Assembly (NCBI RefSeq): GCF_014212135.1
Contig: NZ_JACJVQ010000019.1
Location: forward strand, 186,001-250,000
Direction: 5' to 3'
DNA from: Cohnella thailandensis
GTDB lineage: Bacteria > Bacillota > Bacilli > Paenibacillales > Paenibacillaceae
DNA: 64,000 nt
The position numbers were made by a program, and so were the translations under genes. Below, piece by piece: positions 60,537 to 64,000 of the stretch. Under the pieces are notes generated by a model. That model searched no databases. It was given only the letters and a program-made list of their open reading frames with translations, and was not told the DNA's origin. The stretch's first letter is position 1. Each line of letters starts with the position of its first letter.

Positions 60537-62510
60537 GTGGCCGATCAATTAGACCTATTCGCCGAAGCGGCGGCGCAGGCCGGTACGGAATACGGTGCGG
60601 ACGATATTCAGATTCTCGAGGGCCTGACGGCGGTGCGCAAGAGACCCGGGATGTATATCGGCAGCACCACCTCCGCCGGACTCCACCATCTGATCTGGGA
60701 GATCGTGGACAACGCCGTGGACGAGCATCTGGCGAAGTTCTGCACTCGGATCGACGTGACGGTTCATGCGGACCAATCCGTAACGGTTCTTGACAACGGC
60801 CGTGGCATTCCGACGGGCATGCACAAGTCGGGCATTCCCACGCCTCAGGTCGTATTTACGATTCTTCACGCCGGAGGCAAGTTCGGCGGCGGAGGCTACA
60901 AGAAATCAGGCGGCTTGCACGGCGTCGGCGCTTCGGTCACGAACGCGCTGTCGGAATGGCTGGAAGTCGAGATTTATAACGCCGGCAAGATACATAAGCA
61001 GCGCTTCGAGACTTGGATCGACGACAACGGGACGGAGCATGTCGGCGAACCGGTAGGCGGCCTGCAGGTGCTCGGCAACACGAACAAGACGGGAACGAAG
61101 GTGACGTTCAAGCCGGATCCGAAGGTGTTCCACGGCAACGTCAACATCAACTACGAGACGCTGTCGGACCGTCTACAAGAGATCGCCTTCCTCAACTCCG
61201 GACTGATGGTCGTGCTGAGGGATCAGCGCTCCGGGAAGGAAGAGACGTTCCATTACGAGGGCGGAGCCAGCCAATTCGTCCAATACCTGAACGAGGACAA
61301 GACGGTTCTGACCGACGTCGTCCACTTCACGGCGGAGAAGGACGAGATCGAGGTGGAAGTCGCGCTTCAATACAACGACGGCTATACCGAGACGATCGCT
61401 TCCTTCGTCAACTCGATTCCGACTCGCGGCGGCGGAACGCATGAAACCGGTTTTAAAACGGCGTACACCCGCGTCATGAACGAATACGCGCGCAAGATCG
61501 GCCAGCTCAAGGAGAAGGACAAGAACCTCGAGGGCAACGATCTCCGCGAAGGCATGATGAGCGTCATCAACATCAAGATGGCGGAAGTCGAATTCGTCGG
61601 ACAGACGAAGGACCAGCTCGGCAGCGCCTCGGCGAGAAGCGCGGTCGATGCCGTCGTGTCCGAGAAGATGGCCGTGTTCCTGGAAGAGAATCCGCAGGTC
61701 GGCCAGCAGCTCATCCGCAAGGCGGTGCAAGCGGCGAAGGCGCGGGAAGCCGCCCGCAAGGCGAGAGACGAGATCCGCAGCGGCAAGAAGCGCAGCGACA
61801 GCCCGAGCCTCGGGGGCAAGCTGTCCCCGGCGCAGTCCAAGGACGCGTCGCGCAACGAGCTTTTTATCGTCGAAGGCGATTCCGCCGGAGGCTCCGCGAA
61901 GCAGGGACGGGATTCGAAGTATCAAGCGATTCTCCCTCTGAAGGGCAAGCCGATGAACCCGGAGAAGGCGAAGCTCGTCGATATCCTGAAGAACGACGAG
62001 TACAAGGCGATTATCGCGTCGATCGGCGCCGGAATCGGTTCGGAGTTCGACGTCGAGGAAAGCAATTATTCGAAGATCGTCATCATGACGGACGCCGATA
62101 CGGACGGCGCCCATATTCAAGTGCTGCTTCTGACCTTCTTCTATCGCTATATGAAGCCGCTGATCGATAACGGCAAGGTGTTCATCGCCCAGCCGCCGCT
62201 GTACAAGATCACGAGGAAGTCGGGCAAGCTGGAGACCGTTCGCTACGCTTGGACGGACGAGCAGCTGCAGAATTACATGAAGGAAATCGGCAAAGGAGCC
62301 GAGCTGCAGCGCTACAAGGGACTCGGGGAGATGAACCCCGAGCAGCTGTGGGAGACGACGATGAATCCCGAATCGCGCACCCTGCTGCAGGTACAAGTCG
62401 AGGACGCCGCGAAGGCCGAGCGCCGGGTATCCACCCTGATGGGCGATAAGGTCGATCCGCGCAAGCGCTGGATCATCGATAACGTCGACTTCACCGAATA
62501 CGAAGAATAA
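60537..62510 (+). CDS. parE: DNA topoisomerase IV subunit B
   Basis: The 657-residue ATPase subunit that powers decatenation of daughter chromosomes. It shows the GHKL motifs EIVDNAVDE, DNGRGIPTGMH and GLHGVGASVTNALSEWL. The TOPRIM motifs are EGDSAGGSAKQGRD and IMTDADTDGAHI. Length and the parE-parC pairing distinguish it from GyrB, which pairs with gyrA near the origin. It starts at GTG 60537 after AAGGAGGA. A 122-nt gap upstream contains no clear promoter. Confidence 0.95.
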   Translation: MADQLDLFAEAAAQAGTEYGADDIQILEGLTAVRKRPGMYIGSTTSAGLHHLIWEIVDNAVDEHLAKFCTRIDVTVHADQSVTVLDNGRGIPTGMHKSGIPTPQVVFTILHAGGKFGGGGYKKSGGLHGVGASVTNALSEWLEVEIYNAGKIHKQRFETWIDDNGTEHVGEPVGGLQVLGNTNKTGTKVTFKPDPKVFHGNVNINYETLSDRLQEIAFLNSGLMVVLRDQRSGKEETFHYEGGASQFVQYLNEDKTVLTDVVHFTAEKDEIEVEVALQYNDGYTETIASFVNSIPTRGGGTHETGFKTAYTRVMNEYARKIGQLKEKDKNLEGNDLREGMMSVINIKMAEVEFVGQTKDQLGSASARSAVDAVVSEKMAVFLEENPQVGQQLIRKAVQAAKAREAARKARDEIRSGKKRSDSPSLGGKLSPAQSKDASRNELFIVEGDSAGGSAKQGRDSKYQAILPLKGKPMNPEKAKLVDILKNDEYKAIIASIGAGIGSEFDVEESNYSKIVIMTDADTDGAHIQVLLLTFFYRYMKPLIDNGKVFIAQPPLYKITRKSGKLETVRYAWTDEQLQNYMKEIGKGAELQRYKGLGEMNPEQLWETTMNPESRTLLQVQVEDAAKAERRVSTLMGDKVDPRKRWIIDNVDFTEYEE

Positions 62511-62530
62511 CCTCGGAAAGGGGGAGAACG

Positions 62531-64000
62531 ATGAGCATGATGGAGCAATATTTACCCGCGTTTCTGGAAGAGGTCGTCGGCGACCGCTTCGGACGCTATT
62601 CCAAATACATTATCCAAGACCGCGCGATACCGGACGTTCGCGACGGTCTGAAGCCCGTGCAGAGGCGGATTCTCTACGCGATGTACGACGGAGGCAATAC
62701 GCCGGACAAGCCGTACCGGAAGTCGGCGAAGACCGTCGGGGACGTCATGGGGAACTATCACCCTCATGGCGATTCTTCCATCTATGAGGGCATGGTCCGC
62801 ATGGCCCAGCCGTGGAAGATGGGACATACGCTCGTCGACGGACACGGCAACTGGGGCTCGATGGACGACGACCCGCCGGCGGCGATGCGTTATACCGAAG
62901 CAAGGCTGTCGCCGATCGCGATGGAGCTTATTCGCGATATCGAGAAGAGAACCGTTCTCTTCAAGGACAATTTCGACAATACCGCGAAGGAGCCGGTCGT
63001 GCTTCCTTCCCGTTACCCGAACCTCTTGGTCAACGGGGTCAGCGGCATCTCGGCGGGCTTCGCGACGGAGATTCCGCCTCACAACCTGAGAGAAGTCATC
63101 GACGCGTGCATCGCCTTCATGGACAAGCCGGACATGACGACGGCCGAGCTGATGGCGATCGTCAAAGGTCCCGACCTGCCCACCGGGGGCATTATCATGG
63201 GCGAAGAAGGCATTCGCGAAGCTTACGAAACGGGCAAGGGCCGCATGTACATCCGTTCGAAGACCGCCATCGAGGACGTTCGCGGCGGCAAGCAGCAGAT
63301 CGTCATCACCGAGATTCCCTATCAAGTCGTCAAGGCGAGACTGGTCAATACGATCGATAGCCTGAGATTGGAGAAAAAGGTAGAGGGGATCGCCGAGGTT
63401 CGGGACGAGAGCGGGCGCGCGGGAATGCGGATCGTCATCGAGCTGAAGAAGGACGCCGATGCCGAAGGCATCCTGGCTTACCTGCTGAAGAAGACGGACC
63501 TTCAAGTGACGTACAGCTTCAACATGGTGGCCATCGTGAACAAGGCTCCGAGGCAGCTTGGGCTGAAGTCGATTCTGGAAGCGTATATCGCGCATCAGAA
63601 GGAAGTCGTCACTCACCGCACCCAATTCGACCTGGAGAAGGCCGAAGACCGTGCTCACGTGCTGGAAGGCCTCGTCAAGGCGCTGAACCTGCTGGACGCG
63701 GTCATCGAGACGATCAAAGCGTCTAAGAACCGGCAGGACGCGCAGAACAACCTGGTCGCCAAGTTCTCGTTCTCCGAGCGCCAGGCCGACGCGATTCTGA
63801 CCTTGCAGCTGTATCGCTTGACGAACCTCGAGATCACGTCGCTCGAGAAGGAGCATAGCGACACGCTGAAGAAGATGCAGCAGCTGCGGGCGATTCTCGA
63901 CAACCCGAAGAAGCTGATCGGGGTCATCCGGGACGAGCTGGGCGAGATCCGCGCCAAGTACGGCATCGACCGCCGTTCGGTCATTCAAGGCGAAGTCGAA
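62531..64000 (+). CDS. parC: DNA topoisomerase IV subunit A (3' truncated by window edge)
   Basis: The DNA-cleaving subunit of topoisomerase IV; 490 codons are seen before the window ends, still in frame. ATG 62531 follows GGGGAGAACG, 20 nt after the parE stop. The catalytic tyrosine is Tyr121 in AAMRYTEARLS. The quinolone-determining region GDVMGNYHPHGDSSIYE keeps the usual serines. The breakage-reunion domain and the start of the coiled-coil gate are present; the C-terminal beta-pinwheel lies outside. Confidence 0.95.
   Translation, partial: MSMMEQYLPAFLEEVVGDRFGRYSKYIIQDRAIPDVRDGLKPVQRRILYAMYDGGNTPDKPYRKSAKTVGDVMGNYHPHGDSSIYEGMVRMAQPWKMGHTLVDGHGNWGSMDDDPPAAMRYTEARLSPIAMELIRDIEKRTVLFKDNFDNTAKEPVVLPSRYPNLLVNGVSGISAGFATEIPPHNLREVIDACIAFMDKPDMTTAELMAIVKGPDLPTGGIIMGEEGIREAYETGKGRMYIRSKTAIEDVRGGKQQIVITEIPYQVVKARLVNTIDSLRLEKKVEGIAEVRDESGRAGMRIVIELKKDADAEGILAYLLKKTDLQVTYSFNMVAIVNKAPRQLGLKSILEAYIAHQKEVVTHRTQFDLEKAEDRAHVLEGLVKALNLLDAVIETIKASKNRQDAQNNLVAKFSFSERQADAILTLQLYRLTNLEITSLEKEHSDTLKKMQQLRAILDNPKKLIGVIRDELGEIRAKYGIDRRSVIQGEVE

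Overview
The window is about 64 kb of a moderately high-GC Gram-positive chromosome. The gene order from rpsB to dut, the use of PolC as replicative polymerase, strong AGGAGG ribosome binding sites, many TTG and GTG starts, an S-layer-homology protein and a proline T-box all point to a Bacillota member of the Paenibacillaceae type (Paenibacillus or Cohnella-like). This is inferred from gene content, not from a database match.

Positions 1-28.9 kb are a conserved housekeeping block, all on the plus strand: the tail of a SwrB-like flagellar gene, a short MltG-like membrane protein, rpsB-tsf-pyrH-frr-uppS-cdsA-dxr-rseP-proS-polC, the nusA operon (rimP-nusA-rnpM-ylxQ-infB-rbfA-nrnA-truB-ribF), then rpsO, pnp, a YlxY-like deacetylase homologue, an M16 peptidase and dut. 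Together these make ribosomal proteins and translation factors, undecaprenyl phosphate and phospholipid precursors, RNA-decay enzymes and the replicative polymerase. The usual Bacilli gene order ends after dut.

Positions 29.0-31.7 kb are an accessory insertion. Four tandem ~20-bp repeats at 29508-29588 closely resemble the TnsB-binding sites of a Tn7 right end, including a TGT terminus at the same 9-bp distance. Two (perhaps three) inverted copies spaced ~53 bp apart at 31527-31651 resemble a Tn7 left end. Between them is a MerR regulator and an aldo/keto reductase, read from a promoter with the 19-bp spacer and central dyad typical of MerR-controlled genes. No transposase gene is present. 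This non-autonomous or decayed Tn7-like element is the most novel thing in the window.

Positions 31.7-40.3 kb combine proline synthesis and methionine salvage. A T-box leader precedes proB-proA-proI, followed without a visible break by mtnW-mtnX-mtnB, all on the minus strand. mtnE (minus) and mtnU (plus) lie just upstream and diverge. Positions 40.3-44.2 kb hold a LysR-type regulator diverging from leuCD, with shared half-sites in front of both. Positions 44.3-48.7 kb encode a cell-wall amidase and a three-SLH surface protein.

Positions 48.8-64 kb carry nth, a double-headed dynamin (dynA), a heterodimeric ABC exporter whose two halves have complementary degenerate ATP-site motifs, a membrane-anchored SGNH hydrolase with an ABC-2 type transporter, and parE followed by parC, which runs off the right edge. 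No rRNA, tRNA or CRISPR array was seen.
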